Shown here: piece after piece, positions 21,900 to 33,648 of the stretch
How positions within the stretch are numbered: position 1 is the stretch's first letter
Layout: every line of letters begins with the position of its first letter
Assembly: GCA_946894095.1 (NCBI GenBank)
Contig: OX335657.1
Coordinates: 6,076,001 to 6,140,000 of the forward strand
Direction: 5' to 3'
Source: Incurvaria masculella
Lineage: Eukaryota > Arthropoda > Insecta > Lepidoptera > Incurvariidae
Length of the DNA stretch: 64,000 bases
The notes under the pieces: generated by a model
What the model was told of the DNA's origin: nothing
What the model saw: the letters and a program-made list of their open reading frames with translations, nothing else
Databases searched by the model: none
Translations under genes and position numbers: made by a program

Positions 21900-22592
21900 A
21901 CTTAAATATCGCGAAAATAACCGATATATATACTTTTGTTAATCTCGCGATCAATTCGATTTAAATTTTGTGATATTTCCTTTCCATTTTTCTTCCAATC
22001 TACCTTTCGAAAAATGAGATCTCCATCAACCTGCGTCCTGAGTGGTTCGAGCCGTGCTCTCCCGACGGAAAATATCGAAGAGAACATCAGCGAGTCTCCC
22101 AATCTGCTATTACGCCGTGCTGTACTGTGCTCCCATAGTACCGCGACCGTGTCGCGCAAGTTTGAGGTCGAGTGCGCCCCGCTGTGGCGCGATTTAGCGT
22201 CGGAGCGACGTGGGAGCGACCGACGCGCGCCGCAGCACCCCCATCCTACAAGACGGTGGAACGAAGAGGAGACACGGAGGCCTAAGCCCAGCGACCGAAC
22301 CATCAGCCTCCGGTTCCATCGCCGCGGCGTCTACAAACCGTGAGCTAGTCCCTTTTTCCGTTTCCCACCGCACCATACTTTAAATACTCATTTTAATCTA
22401 TTCACTTAAAAATAAACTTAGTCGAACTTCAGCAACTACTTATAACTTGCACTAAACATTAAAGACGCCATCGTCTTTCTAATAACTGTCTATTTTTGCT
22501 CCTGACAACCATTCCACAACGGGTAAAGGTATGGTTGAATCCAAATTAAATTTTATTTCTTGTAATGTTATATTATGGATAAATAAATAAAT
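21900..22592 (+). other. GC-rich block followed by (ATAA)n tail, possible retroelement 3' end
   Basis: A GC-rich stretch (about 22040-22345) is open on both strands for 60-135 codons but matches nothing recognised. It is followed by AT-rich DNA ending GGATAAATAAATAAATAAC, a tail typical of insect LINE insertions. Nature uncertain. Confidence 0.3.
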
Positions 22593-23737
22593 AACTAAGG
22601 CTGAGCCCATTTGCCACACATTAAGAGACCTACATTTACATATATTATGTGTTATTTAAGTAAGTTTTCTGACCTTTGTTATTCGCGGTTCCTAAAACTG
22701 ACACTCCTATACGGAGAGAAATTAGCATAGAAATATTTTAGATTATAGTTGACATATTAAGTAGTTATTGTATGTAATTTATCGAAGGAAATAGAAACTA
22801 TATTTATCATTAAATTTTATAAAGAAAGAAATAAAGAGGTTTGTCCACACAGAATCGTTTCTTGCATTTACAGATATTATAAGAAAGAAAAACCACACCG
22901 AAACTATCTACAATTAAGGACAAACACAACATGTACAAATTAATTGCTAGCTTAACTAAATAAAACAATTATAACCAAAAAACAAAAACAATCATATGAC
23001 CACAACGTAAAAGTAAGAATAAGAATAAGAGTGAATTTAAAAATAATTACATTCAAAATGATAAGAAAGCAAAAACAATCAGAAAGCACATATAGTAACA
23101 TCATGTTTTATTGAGGCACACAATCGTAAATATATGAATATACAGAAATAAATTACTAATCATAAACAAAATAAACTTAAAAATGTATTTTTACATAATA
23201 AAAAAAAATCAAGAAAAACCGTCAAAATTAAACAAATCCAAATAAAATATAGCTATAAAATGACTATAAAATTTATAAAATGTCAAGAAAGAGATTAAAA
23301 TACACAGTATTATGTTTTAATTAACATTTTACATTTAAAATTACATTGAAGCATACAATGTAAAATCAGATGAAAACAAAATAAAACCACAATAATATAA
23401 ATAATCCGAAACACATTTAACAATTAAATTATTAGATGGTGCTTATATTTGTAACCTTTGAAATGTTCATATTTTGTTTATATCTAATCGCTAGCTGTGC
23501 AGGGAAAAGCTTTAAACCGTTGAGTAATCTTATAAATTATAGTTTCTTAGGAAATAATGAGTTAATTCTAAAGTTTTGTTGCTTCTTCAGAATATTTCGA
23601 AATTTTCATCCACTTTGAACTATATTACTTTTCCAAAGTTTAGGGGAATTACAATTTATTCACAACTTCTTGCTTACTTCAGAATATTAAATAATATTAA
23701 TTAGCCGGATTAACTTCATCTTTTCTGAATACAACCA
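22593..23737. other. A-rich intergenic DNA, no gene seen
   Basis: Strongly A-rich on this strand, with many short A runs. No exon or matched repeat. Confidence 0.45.
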
Positions 23738-24316
23738 AGATAATTGGAGAGCACACATAGACCAAACCACCTCAAGACTAAGAAAATATATATACTTTTT
23801 TAAGCAGATCCGAGATATATTAAAGCCAAAGCAGCTTAAAATAGTATATTTTGCATTGGTTCAAAGCACAATCAGATACGGCATCTTGGCTTGGGGAGGA
23901 GCAGCCAAAACGATAATTAATCCACTGTTTAAAACCCAGAAAGCTATTATTAGAGTAATGTTCAAAAAGGATTATAGATACCAAAGCAAGATACTTTTTA
24001 AGGAAACAGAGCTCCTCAGCGTTCGTCAAATCTATATGCAGACTGCTCTAGTTCATTTTCACTCAAGCTCTCACCTGCACGTTCTGCCAAGCCATGATCA
24101 TCCTACGCGAATTTCAAGTATGGTGCGCCCTCCCCATTGCCGTACCGCTTTCGCGCACCGGTGCCATACATATCTCGCGCCTAAAATCTACAATACCTTC
24201 GATAATTGGGCACACATTAAAAGCATGCACACATTCAAAAAAACAGTGGTGAGGTGGCTGTTAGATAAGGATATTGATGGATGCGAGGAAATACTTTCAT
24301 ACAAAATTCGATGATA
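23738..24316 (+). pseudogene. Non-LTR retrotransposon C-terminal fragment
   Basis: An open frame begins NWRAHIDQTTSRLRKYIYF and includes ALVQSTIRYGILAWGGA, KTQKAIIRVMF-like and LFKETELLSVRQIYMQTAL motifs. This is the region after the RT catalytic core in Jockey/CR1-like LINEs. The catalytic RT, endonuclease and ORF1 are missing. It ends at TGA 24314-24316. A stem-loop with 9-bp arms (24332-24340 and 24346-24354) lies in the short 3' UTR before an A-rich tail, where LINE enzymes often recognise their RNA. A dead 5'-truncated copy. Confidence 0.68.
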
Positions 24317-24639
24317 TCTTCCCAATTAATTCTGCAATGCACCCAGCATTGCAGAAATAAGATATTTAAATAAAATAAATAATAAAACACAATTTCTTAG
24401 AAACCAAGTTTTAATAGTTAAATCACTATAATATAATAAAGAGGTGCAGTCATTCAAGAAAATATTGTACTTATATAATAATTTAAGAGTTACTTTACTT
24501 AATTATTTTTGTTTTGGATAGCTGACTTTTCTCTATTATTTTATTTTTTCAAGTGGTGGTGGGTTAGTAACATTTTTGTAACCTATATTGCAATAAGCAT
24601 GTAGCATAAGTTTAGTTTAAGTCAAGTGCCGCTTACTAT

Positions 24640-24764
24640 TAAAAAAAAAAGGACTAGCCGAGACACGGGCGACACCGCCCAGTTCGGCTATACTATATAT
24701 GTATACTGAATATGTGTAAATTGTACAATTTAAAGGAAATAAATAAATAAATAAATAAATAAAT
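24640..24764 (+). mobile_element. LINE 3'-UTR relic with (AAAT)n tail
   Basis: ACTAGCCGAGACACGGGCGA and CGCCCAGTTCGGCTATAC precede GTAAATTGTACAATTT and an (AAAT)n run at 24736-24764, the form of a LINE 3' end. Confidence 0.5.
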
Positions 24765-24863
24765 TGAATCACCTAGCGCTTCGAAATCATATGCCAGTCT
24801 AACTCCTTGTCATGCTAACGTGATTACTGATTTAGAAGGACACTAAAAGCGAATAAAATCATC

Positions 24864-25010
24864 TAAGGGCCTTTTTCACATACTGCTGATTACCTTAATC
24901 TCCACATATAAAGGGCATTTCTACGCAGCTTGCAAACAATACAAGTACAAGATAATCAGCACTTTAGTAATAAAGGCCATCAAATAAATTAGTACTTGGT
25001 GAAAACCAGG
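24864..25010 (+). repeat. Small dispersed element, 'GATAATCAGCACTTTAG' family, copy 2
   Basis: AAGGGCCTTTTTCACATACTG at the left, CAAGATAATCAGCACTTTAG near the right and a GGTGAAAACCAGG flank are shared with 30885-31002 in inverse orientation. Confidence 0.62.
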
Positions 25011-25324
25011 ATGAGTATATAAGAGACACAATGGAAACTTAAGCAATCTCCTTTCAATTATTGGACACAGACATTAAATCTAAGTGATATTTAGTGTTAA
25101 AGTTAGACTTTAATAGCCGAATCGTCTATCGAATTCTTGAAGCCAATACAAACAATACAATTAGATACTATTTATTGTTGTCATATTTTAAATATAACCG
25201 CTAAATATATATTTATCTGATATATTTACAGCTAATGATAAAATATGACAAATACGAGTGCAGTATTCTGTCATGGATGATGAATAAACAATAAAACAAT
25301 TTATATCTTTATCATGATAATTGC

Positions 25325-25592
25325 GTATTTTTTTTCCAATTTTCTTGATTTTTGGTATCTAATTTTCGAGAGTACATATCTGTATCTGCACGTTTTTGTT
25401 TTGCTTTAAAATCTCAAGCAAGTCAAATAACAGGCAAAAGAAAATCTTCATACATGTTTTCACATGATATTTTTTTCGAAAATACATACGCATGCAGACA
25501 TACATATTTGTTGCTTGATATTAAATCTCAAACATCAAGCTCAACAGTGTTTTTCCAATGATTAGCAAACTACGTTTGTATGGGGACCATGA
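25325..25592. mobile_element. MITE, 'TCCCCATACAAACGTAG' family, copy 1
   Basis: It contains GTATCTGCACGTTTTTG near the left, its mirror GCATGCAGACATACATATTTG near the right, and the right end ACTACGTTTGTATGGGGA. The left terminus has decayed. Related to 31014-31333 and 45084-45356. Confidence 0.6.
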
Positions 25593-25614
25593 CTTACGGG
25601 ACGTTCTCAACATA

Positions 25615-26125
25615 AAAAAATATGAAAAATAATAGTTTAAAAAAACTAAAAAAACACGCTTTTATAGCTAACTGAACTAAAAAATATAAAATAATTTTTA
25701 ATTTTAAAGAGTTTATATTACAGTAGTATAAGATCGAACAATCAATCAGAATTTATCACCTCAAAATAAAATTATAATAAAGTTTAAGTTATTAACAAAA
25801 TAATTCAATTCAGAGTAAAAAGCGTGGGGTGCTTGATAAAGTAAATGTAACAATCATTCTATTGGCAACTATCTATGAGAGGAGAGTTATGAAAAGTAGT
25901 AAAATGCACCCCACGCTTTTTACTCTGAATTGAATTATTTTGTTAATAACTTAAACTTTATTATAATTTTATTTTGAGGTGATAAATTCTGATTGATTGT
26001 TCGATCTTCTAATACTGTAATATAAACTCTTTAAAATTAAAAATTATTTTATATTTTTTAGTTCAGTTAGCTATAAAAGCGTGTTTTTTTAGTTTTTTTA
26101 AACTATTATTTATTTTTTATTTTTT
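25615..26125. repeat. Near-perfect inverted repeat, arms about 215 bp
   Basis: The left arm (about 25615-25832) is repeated as its reverse complement (25906-26125) across a 73-bp spacer. Only a few mismatches were seen, for example at the GTAGTATAAG versus GTATTAGAAG step. Arms run from ATAATAGTTTAAAAAAACTA to GCGTGGGGTGC. RNA read through it would fold into a long hairpin. Confidence 0.85.
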
Positions 26126-26372
26126 AGTTCGATGTATCAATTAGTTATTATTACTACAGAGGATCTATAAAATAATTATTTAATCCTGGCGGTCCTAATA
26201 TGGATAATGGGAAACTGTTATGAAATTATTGCATTGTCATCGGTCCTTGATACGTATGCAAAGTTTCAAATTAATCCGACTTCTGGAAACTGGTGAAAAT
26301 TAATCTCAAAGATTCCATTACATACATACATACAACCCAAGCTAATAAAAGCGTGTTAAAAAAAAATACGTT
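26126..26372 (-). mobile_element. Dispersed lepidopteran-type repeat ending AACACGCTTTTATTAGCTT
   Basis: In reverse orientation it begins AACACGCTTTTATTAGCTTG, passes TTAATTTGAAACTTTGCATA and GACCGATGACAATGC, and ends at TCGAACTAAAAAAT next to the inverted repeat. ACACGCTTTTATAGCT also occurs inside the arms of 25615-26125. Recalled as a common lepidopteran repeat; class unsure. Confidence 0.45.
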
Positions 26373-27009
26373 TTGTTTCGTAAGAAAAGATATATTATCA
26401 GTCTGTTTCAACTTTTCCGGCCGTGACGTCAGCAAGGTCTGTCTTATCATTAGGGTGAGCAAAAAAGTAAAAGTATACGAAAACATCGAAAGAAACTATG
26501 CAGGGTTCTTCAAAAATGATAAAATATAATTACCAATACAGATTATTTTTATTAGAATTGTACTTACATATATAGGAAAAAACATGATTTAATTTTTTTT
26601 TTCGACAGATGAATGTGAAAAATGCCTCTTGTCTGATTTTAAACAAAATAATAATACCGCTGCAGGAGCAGCTACACACACACATTAACAAGTTAAAATA
26701 TCACGGTTTTTAAACAATGAACCAACTGAATGATAGTTTTATTTATCTTTACTTTAAAGGGCTTGGGTATACGAAGTGAACATGCCAGCCCTGTCAACAT
26801 GAACGACTGTTAATGAGTAACAAATTACGAGAATTTACGGCGAATACAATTCAAGTGCGTCGTGTGCACTTCGCGGCGTTGTTATCCGTACCAAACAGGG
26901 CAAGCGGGGTGTGCGGACAGAGTCTGGAGGAGGGATGCTGAGGGGACTCGCCGGCCAAGCTGAATCAGACATGTTAATATATTGCAAATTGGATGTAAAA
27001 AAAAATTTA
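26373..27009. other. Intergenic DNA, no gene seen
   Basis: AT-rich, with a short higher-GC patch around 26860-26960 but no supported exon. Confidence 0.4.
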
Positions 27010-27250
27010 ACAAAAAAAATAACCGACTTCAAAGAAAAAGCACTAAAAAGTAAAAAATAATTTTCATTTTTGTAGTTACGATTTTTGTTATTTTTTGAGT
27101 CGGCGTCAGCCGGGCTCGCGCTGCGCCAATCAAGAGAACCTTGGCTACCTTGGCTGACACCGACTCAAAAAATAACAAAAATCGTAACTACAAAAATGGA
27201 AATTATTTTTTACTTTTTAGTGCTTTTTCTTTGAAGTCGGTTATTTTTTT
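27010..27250. mobile_element. Hairpin element with GACTTCAAAGAAAAAGC arms
   Basis: Arms of about 80-90 bp (27020-27110 and 27150-27243), including GTTATTTTTTGAGTCGG and its reverse complement, surround a 40-bp centre. The outer ends are ACCGACTTCAAAG and CTTTGAAGTCGGTT. Confidence 0.75.
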
Positions 27251-27672
27251 TGTTATTTTTTTTTTGTTTATTTTTAGTGAATCTAAAGTACACTTACTAA
27301 TGTGTACACGTCCTTTGCAATAAAAAAATAATCACCGAAATCGGTTGGCGTTATATTGAGTTATTCGTCCATTTGTCGCGCACATCTTAATACAAATTTA
27401 AGACTTTTATGATTTTCTCATGGATATCATTGTCAGAACTTAACCAAATTAAAATGGGACCACTTGGAAAGCACTAGCTATCATTTAAAAAATAATCATC
27501 AAAATCGGTTAACCCAGGCAAAAGTTATGAGGTAACAAACATAAAAAAAAAACAAAAAAAAACATACAGACGAATTGATAACCTCCTCCTTTTTTGAAGT
27601 CGGTTAATAAAAATCACTGATCTCGATTAGAAAATAAAATACCTCGTGCCTTTTTTTGAAGTCGGTTAACAA
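27251..27672. repeat. Repeat with 'TTTTTGAAGTCGGTTA' ends
   Basis: It ends CTCCTCCTTTTTTGAAGTCGG and again CCTTTTTTTGAAGTCGGTTA, the same terminus as the adjacent hairpin element. From memory, CCGACTTCAAAAA ends are frequent in lepidopteran repeats. No coding sequence. Confidence 0.5.
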
Positions 27673-27982
27673 GTTCGGTTCAATGGCCAATATCCTTTAT
27701 TCTTCATACTCGGTGAGTAAACTTCGAATAAAACTCTTTGAACTCGCATAGTGCGGGCTGCAAGGTAATCAGAAGTGGGCAAAAGCGTAATAAAACTAAG
27801 ATTGAAGGCGAGAGGGGGAAGTTTACTCTCCACAAAGTTCCCCGTACTCGGCTGTAATTGGTGGAGATTGAGAAGAAAACTTTTTACCTGAGCGTGATAA
27901 AGGTGCGGTATTGCAGCGTCTATTCTCATATCGGCTAAAGAAACATAACTGTCTTACTAATAAACATTTTGTACCGTCGCTA

Positions 27983-28392
27983 TTTTTTTTTTCATGCGAC
28001 CCGACATGGATGGCTAATACCACACAACTACCGTTATGATATTAGCCCAATACACCACATTCCCGAAAGAACTAGGTGCCATGCCAGGACCTTCCCTTTA
28101 TGAGCACGGCTACACTGGACTGGGTGGAAAACACGGACAATTTTTCATTGCCGCTTCGACCACCTTTTCATCCAATGCGATGGTACCAACCCGGGCGGGC
28201 TTAAACCCTACCACCTAGTAGGGGGAGGGGACCTACAGTTTTACATGGATTCCGAACCATGGAGCAGCTCGCATTCGTGACGAAATGCACTTGTCGAACT
28301 CGGAAAGAGAAAGACAGTGGTGCGAGTTGGAATTGAACCCAGGCCTCTGGTACGCTAGGCCAGTCCCCGCGCCACTGGGCTACGAGCCGCTC
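27983..28392 (-). mobile_element. SINE subfamily A, full length
   Basis: Poly-T, full body and full tRNA-like head in reverse, ending GCTACGAGCCGCTC at 28392. The 60-codon antisense frame (28036-28218) is intact with a few substitutions. Confidence 0.9.
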
Positions 28393-30884
28393 AAATTATG
28401 CTGGTATTTATAGCTAGAAGTACCAGACAGCAAGAAATAAGAGAGTAATAGCGATTGTATAAATGTTTATTAGTAAGGCACACATAGAGTTCCTAAAATT
28501 GTGTGAAATTATGTAATTGTTAATTAAATTTTTTCAACTTCTGGTAGTCAAACACACAAAAGTCATGTTACAAATTGATTGATCCGCGGATTCGTTCAAC
28601 TCAGTGAAGAAGAACCCGCAAAGAAACTTCATTGGTCTATAAGTTATGTATTTTTGTGTCTTTTTTTTTCGTCTACATTAATGATGTAACACAATTATGA
28701 TTTCATACCTAAATGCTACGGTGTACGGCAAAGAACTAAGAACTACGAGGAAACAACAACTCACAATGTGAAAAGTCTTAAATAATAAATTACTTAACCT
28801 AATAACCTATACACGGTGATAATCCAAGTAGGCGACATTCCCGAAAGGGGGTTATTTTGGGTCACATATTGATGCTGAAATATTAGGTTTTTTTTTTTGT
28901 TTTGACCTTTTGTTTTAAAATTTTCGATTTCTAATACTAGTATGAAAACATAGTATTTCGTAATAGGAATCGCACTGCATTAACAAAAAGTTCTAAAGTA
29001 GAACATTTTTTAAAATAAATGTGAAAATTTACATTCGGGTCGAAGCAATAAAAAATTGGCGGCGGCGCGCATTCAGCTGCGGAACAGCAAACGCGTAACC
29101 TTGGCAGTGGCGCGAACACATGGCGTGCTTACACCATTCCAAAGGGAAATTGTCGCTGAGGTTAAAGTTTGGATTAAATCTGATTTTTTTAAAACCACAA
29201 ATTGATCAGAATACGAAATAGTTAAATAATCGGTATTAAAATAGAAATGTCGCGAAAAAAATTAACACCGTTTATATATTTAGTATTTATTGCGAGGATT
29301 TTCGGGTTTATCTTATTGTATAACGAATAAACAATAACACTAAAATACTTTTTAACAAAATATATAGAGATAATATAAAAAAAAATATTAAGTATAATAT
29401 ATTTACTTCAAGTATGTCATTTAATTACTTATTTATGAATATTTTATAATAACGGAAACTATTGTGTTTAACTGATATTATTATTGATTTTTCTTTCATG
29501 ATCGTTTTTAAAAATTGTAACACGCTCTTTCAAACTCAAATAACCTCACAAACCCTCACCTTCTGTAAATAATCTTATCCTTTGTCTTAAAAAATACTCT
29601 GCATTATGTTGATTTTTTTTAATTTGAAAAATATTAATGGGCGATATGTTTGGTTTTTAAGATATGTTTCGCATTAGCAGTTAAGCTGTTATTTTTCCTA
29701 AATAATAGACATCCTTTCAATGAAGCATTTTCAGTTTGTTAACTCAATAAATAAATAAGTCCTTGGTGAAAATATAAATATAAAATTATTAATGGTGAAA
29801 CGTTTCCTAATTATAAAAAAAAACAAAATGTTCTTCAATCGATGAAGATTCGATAGGATTAGCGTAACGTTCAGTAAACCCGCACGGAAACAACTCACGT
29901 CACTCCAATCATTATGACAAATGGTCATCGAGTGAGACGCATCCTCTCTCCTGTCTGCTCTTCTCTCTCCTCCGATCCTCTTCGCAATTTACATTTTTTT
30001 CGCGACCACTCTCATTCGTCGAGGGGACGGCGTTATCCGTGAATGGACATAACAGGGTACTTTCACTTAAGCATCCTTTGTTTAGAATGTCCTGACACCA
30101 AGCATATTGTACATTAGATGCTCATGACATAGACCATGACGGTACTAGATCAAAGCAACATTACTCACGTCACTGATGCAAAAGTTTGAAGTTATCCGTT
30201 GTCTGTTGCATACACCCCTTTAGTACCTTTCGGTCGATATCCATCGAGTTTTTGCTGCGATAATCCACCTTATTGCAGAGGGCGAAAGAAGGTCGAAATG
30301 GAGTGAGATTTTCGAACAATATCTGGGGGGTTTCCATGGTAAAATAACTCGCAAGGTGAACAGGCACGTGAATGATTAAATCGGACATTTAGCTGCTTTT
30401 CGTAACATGCTAATTTTCAAACGACGTGCATCAGGACAAGTGAACTGACATTTTTTAGTTAGGATGGTACGAAATACAAATAAACCAGTGAATTTATTTA
30501 CCATGGTAACCGCCGTGGCCTTCTAAGAAAAAAATATGACAGTCTGGTGAAGTTTATCGTCGTTCTTCTTCGCCAGAGGTAATCGAACTGGCAGGAAAAT
30601 AAAAACATTTTGGCAAACCCGAGTGTGTAATGTACATCTAATGGATGTAGGAAATAACGAAAATGAAACTGCATTTCTGCATTGGACAAGGAACTGAAAT
30701 TTACCAGTTAGCATGGTACGAAAGGCAACTGTATACGTTAGTTTTAATGACTATATTTTTCTGTTCACCCGGCGAGCTAATTTACCATTGTAACCCCACT
30801 GTTCCGAATAAATAAAAAGTCCTGGCAGGTCACCTACACAGGAACTTAGGTGTGCTGGGCTGGTATTATAATGAGGGTAAGCCT
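28393..30884. other. Long AT-rich intergenic stretch, no gene seen
   Basis: Around 30430-30800 there is an imperfect internal duplication: GTTAGGATGGTACGAAA and TTTACCATGGTAACC recur as GTTAGCATGGTACGAAA and TTTACCATTGTAACC. No exon recognised. Confidence 0.4.
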
Positions 30885-31002
30885 GGTTTTCAACAAGTGC
30901 TGATTTATTTTAATCGACAATTAAAGGGCATTTATTGCTAAAGTGCTGATTATCTTGGATTTATTGCAAGATGCTAAGAAAGGCCCTTAAGAATGGCCCG
31001 TA
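30885..31002 (-). repeat. Small dispersed element, 'GATAATCAGCACTTTAG' family, copy 3
   Basis: CTAAAGTGCTGATTATCTTG, AAAGGCCCTTAAG and CTGGTTTTCAACAAGT mirror the copy at 24864-25010. Confidence 0.6.
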
Positions 31003-31013
31003 GCTATGTTCCC

Positions 31014-31333
31014 CACACAAACGTAGTTTACTAATCATTTGGAAACCGCTTTTCCAATTAAATTTATATTTAATATCTAATATCAGGTAACAAATATCTG
31101 TGTCTGCATGCTTTTGTTTTTTTGAAAAATCCAAACCGAATGAAATGAAAGCAAAAAGAAAATCTTCATACCAAGTTTGTTTTCTCTTTGGTTTGACCCA
31201 GAATACATTTACCGAAAAACCAAAAACATGCAGACACAGATATTTGAAGCCTAATGTTAGATGCCAAATATGAAGTAACTTGGAACAGTGGTTTTCTAAT
31301 TATTAGTAAACTACGTTTGTATGGGAAGCGAAA
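31014..31333. mobile_element. MITE, 'TCCCCATACAAACGTAG' family, copy 2
   Basis: The ends TCCCCACACAAACGTAGT and CTACGTTTGTATGGGA are inverted. Inside, CAAATATCTGTGTCTGCATG and CATGCAGACACAGATATTTG are also mirrored, so most of its 320 bp can fold on itself. Confidence 0.8.
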
Positions 31334-31912
31334 TTTTCTGATGCTTACGGGCCGACCTTAATATGTGGCGATTAGGCTAATCAGTAGTAGGTGAAAGAAG
31401 CCCTATATGTGCTAATGTGTGTGTGTGCGCCTAAATGTTATAATTGCCAAATTAGCCAGCCAACGTTCATGGTTCATTCTTGCGTTGGTGCGTGGGACTG
31501 GGTATTTACTCGTTCTGATTAATGCCAGAGCTTTGATGCTGGGCGCCCGGTGTTCCCGACTTGATGAATGGACACGAGGTCTCGCTCCTTGTTCTCCTAA
31601 CGACCACCTAGGTCGTAGCTGTAGCACTAACGATTGTCGGGCGAGCCTACTTCAATAGGCAGAGCCGTCCGGTATTGTCTCGTTCAGACGTCTTCAGTTT
31701 TTTGCTTAAGGCGGGAATAATTTCCGGTGAGTTGTTTATCGAATTGCCACGTTTGCACTTGCTCGCCACATGCGGGCAATTCATTGCTCCATTAATGGTT
31801 CCATAATTGTCCATAAACCACGTTGCCGGAGATTGCTGGATGTTTTCGTGACGACGAAATTGACAGAGATCGCTGCAAGTTGAGCAACTTTAGTTGTCCG
31901 TGTACGGGTACC
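31334..31912. other. Intergenic DNA, no gene seen
   Basis: A moderately GC-rich patch at 31440-31700 is open for about 70-80 codons on both strands, but no family was recognised. Confidence 0.4.
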
Positions 31913-32387
31913 TTAAGGCCCTGGTACTAGCCAAATCGCAAAGTTAGACGAGGCACCCCAAGTTAACTAAGTCTGACGATTATAAGTGTCATTCTTACAA
32001 TATATGATTCCTTGTCTAGTAATCGACCTATTTTCGTTAATGTATGTTTCCTTTTTCTATACAAAATACATTGCGGAAACGGTGTCCATTTCCGAACTTT
32101 TTTGACTAAATGTAGAAATCTAAAAGCAAATGGATTTTTTTGTTTATGCATATATGCTGTTTTTGCTTATATCTAGAAATCGAATTACTTTCAGATTTCT
32201 AATGAGAAAAATCAACTTTTTTATTTTTATTATTATTTAAATAAATGATGGAATAAAAAAATATTAACAATCCATTATCAGTCTGGAGTTCTATTTGGAT
32301 TTGCTGAAGCGTTTCACTACATATTATTACATTTGTTAAAAAGTGCATTTGTATGGCGCGAGTAGTTGGCTAGTCCTAGCGCCTTAA
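31913..32387. mobile_element. TTAA-flanked MITE, family 2
   Basis: TTAA|GGCCCTGGTACTAGCCAA at the left and TTGGCTAGTCCTAGCGCC|TTAA at the right form imperfect 18-bp inverted ends, 475 bp overall. A TTAA duplication with terminal inverted repeats is the signature of piggyBac-type transposition. No transposase is encoded. Confidence 0.72.
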
Positions 32388-32505
32388 TGTTCGTTACACC
32401 AAATAGCGTCCTGTGAAGTTCTTACGAGTCGAGAAAAACAGTGGTAAGCGAGTCCGTAAGCGGAATCACTCGCCGGCGGTGCATCCATTGTATGTGGCTA
32501 CGTGG

Positions 32506-33147
32506 TGTCACGATATGTTTTTTTGGGTGTTGGCCAAGTGTCCATGGTCTCCAGTGGTATTAAAAATAATAAGCATTTTTAAATTCAAACTTGTTCGGAA
32601 TAAGTGGGAAAAAGAAAGGAAGATCAAATGTTTCGAGAGTGATTGCTTCGCCAACCGCTGTTCAGAAAAGGTCTGAAAAACCCTGAGGGGATGAGAGAAA
32701 ATCGAATTTTGATAGGCAGCTTACAGAGAGCTGTGCCAGTTCAGTTGGCCTTTAAAATATCCTTGTTTCGACATCACGGTTGCCTTCACCAAGGCTAAAG
32801 AGCGCTCCTGGCCATCCAGGAGCGACCGTCGGGCTCCGAGTCTATCGAAAGGGACTTCAGGCAGCCGCGACAGCCACCGAGGCGGCCCCCCTCAACTGCC
32901 ACCGCTCGGCTACCTCCATCGCCATCCATTGGAGAGTGAGAAGAATCAGAAGGCAGCAACCATAGGACTCCCCGTCAACGAACCCCAGAGAAGACAATTC
33001 AGGTGGAACCGTTCCCACTCCCTCCATCCTCAATTCGGTATCGAATATATAACCCTAATAAAAAGAATTATTTCGGCTTTTGGCGTTTTATTGAAGGGAA
33101 CAGCATATTCTCCACACTCATATCACGAGGCAGGAAAAGTCGTGACA
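32506..33147 (+). repeat. 5' LTR of the gypsy element
   Basis: It begins TGTCACGA and ends TCGTGACA (8-bp inverted termini). A TATA-like TTTAAAATAT is at about 32750, a hairpin with 9-bp arms CGCTCCTGG/CCAGGAGCG at 32803-32824, and AATAAA at 33057-33062. It should carry promoter and polyadenylation signals. Confidence 0.95.
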
Positions 33148-33148
33148 T

Positions 33149-33167
33149 TGGCGTTCCCAACGTGGGG
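33149..33167 (+). other. Primer-binding site, tRNA-Lys type
   Basis: TGGCGTTCCCAACGTGGGG starts one base after the LTR. It matches the complement of the 3' end of insect tRNA-Lys (TGGCGCCCAACGTGGGG) apart from two extra bases, as expected for priming of reverse transcription. Confidence 0.75.
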
Positions 33168-33648
33168 CTTGGATTTGAGATTAAGGGAGAATATCTGGCT
33201 CTTCAATAACGCTTGGCAGATGGCGAGTGGTAGAGTCCCCTTGTAAAAATTTTTTGGCACTAACCCCCCCTAAATTCTCAGTAATCATTTTTGTTCGAAA
33301 CCTTTGGCTACACTAACCCCCCCAAATTCGCAGTGATATATAAATAAAAAAAATTAATGGCTAAATTTCCCAGCTCTGTATTGTAATTTATATAATCCTG
33401 GCCATTCACAATAATTTCTGTAGCCGTAGAAATAACTTGTATTCATTGTTGTGACTTTTCTTCTGCTTGACATGTGTTTGTTTATGAGGTGATCCGACTT
33501 GCCATAGGCCTCCAAGTCTGGTGAGTCGACAGTTTTCCCGTGTCTTGCCTGTCCGTTTTGGTGCACCGGTTAACATTTCGGAGTAGAGACTCGGAGATAT
33601 CGCGGTTTAGTATTAGTAGAGAGTTTAGATACTAGAACCGGCGTTATA
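33168..33648 (+). other. Gypsy 5' leader
   Basis: About 480 bp between the primer site and the gag start. It contains two similar CACTAACCCCCCC stretches (33258 and 33312) and would hold the packaging signal. No gene. Confidence 0.6.

Noticed and set aside
21936..22343. Overlapping 133- and 135-codon frames on opposite strands
   Set aside because: A mutual shadow in GC-rich DNA. Neither has a recognised domain, splice signals or a clear advantage over the other.
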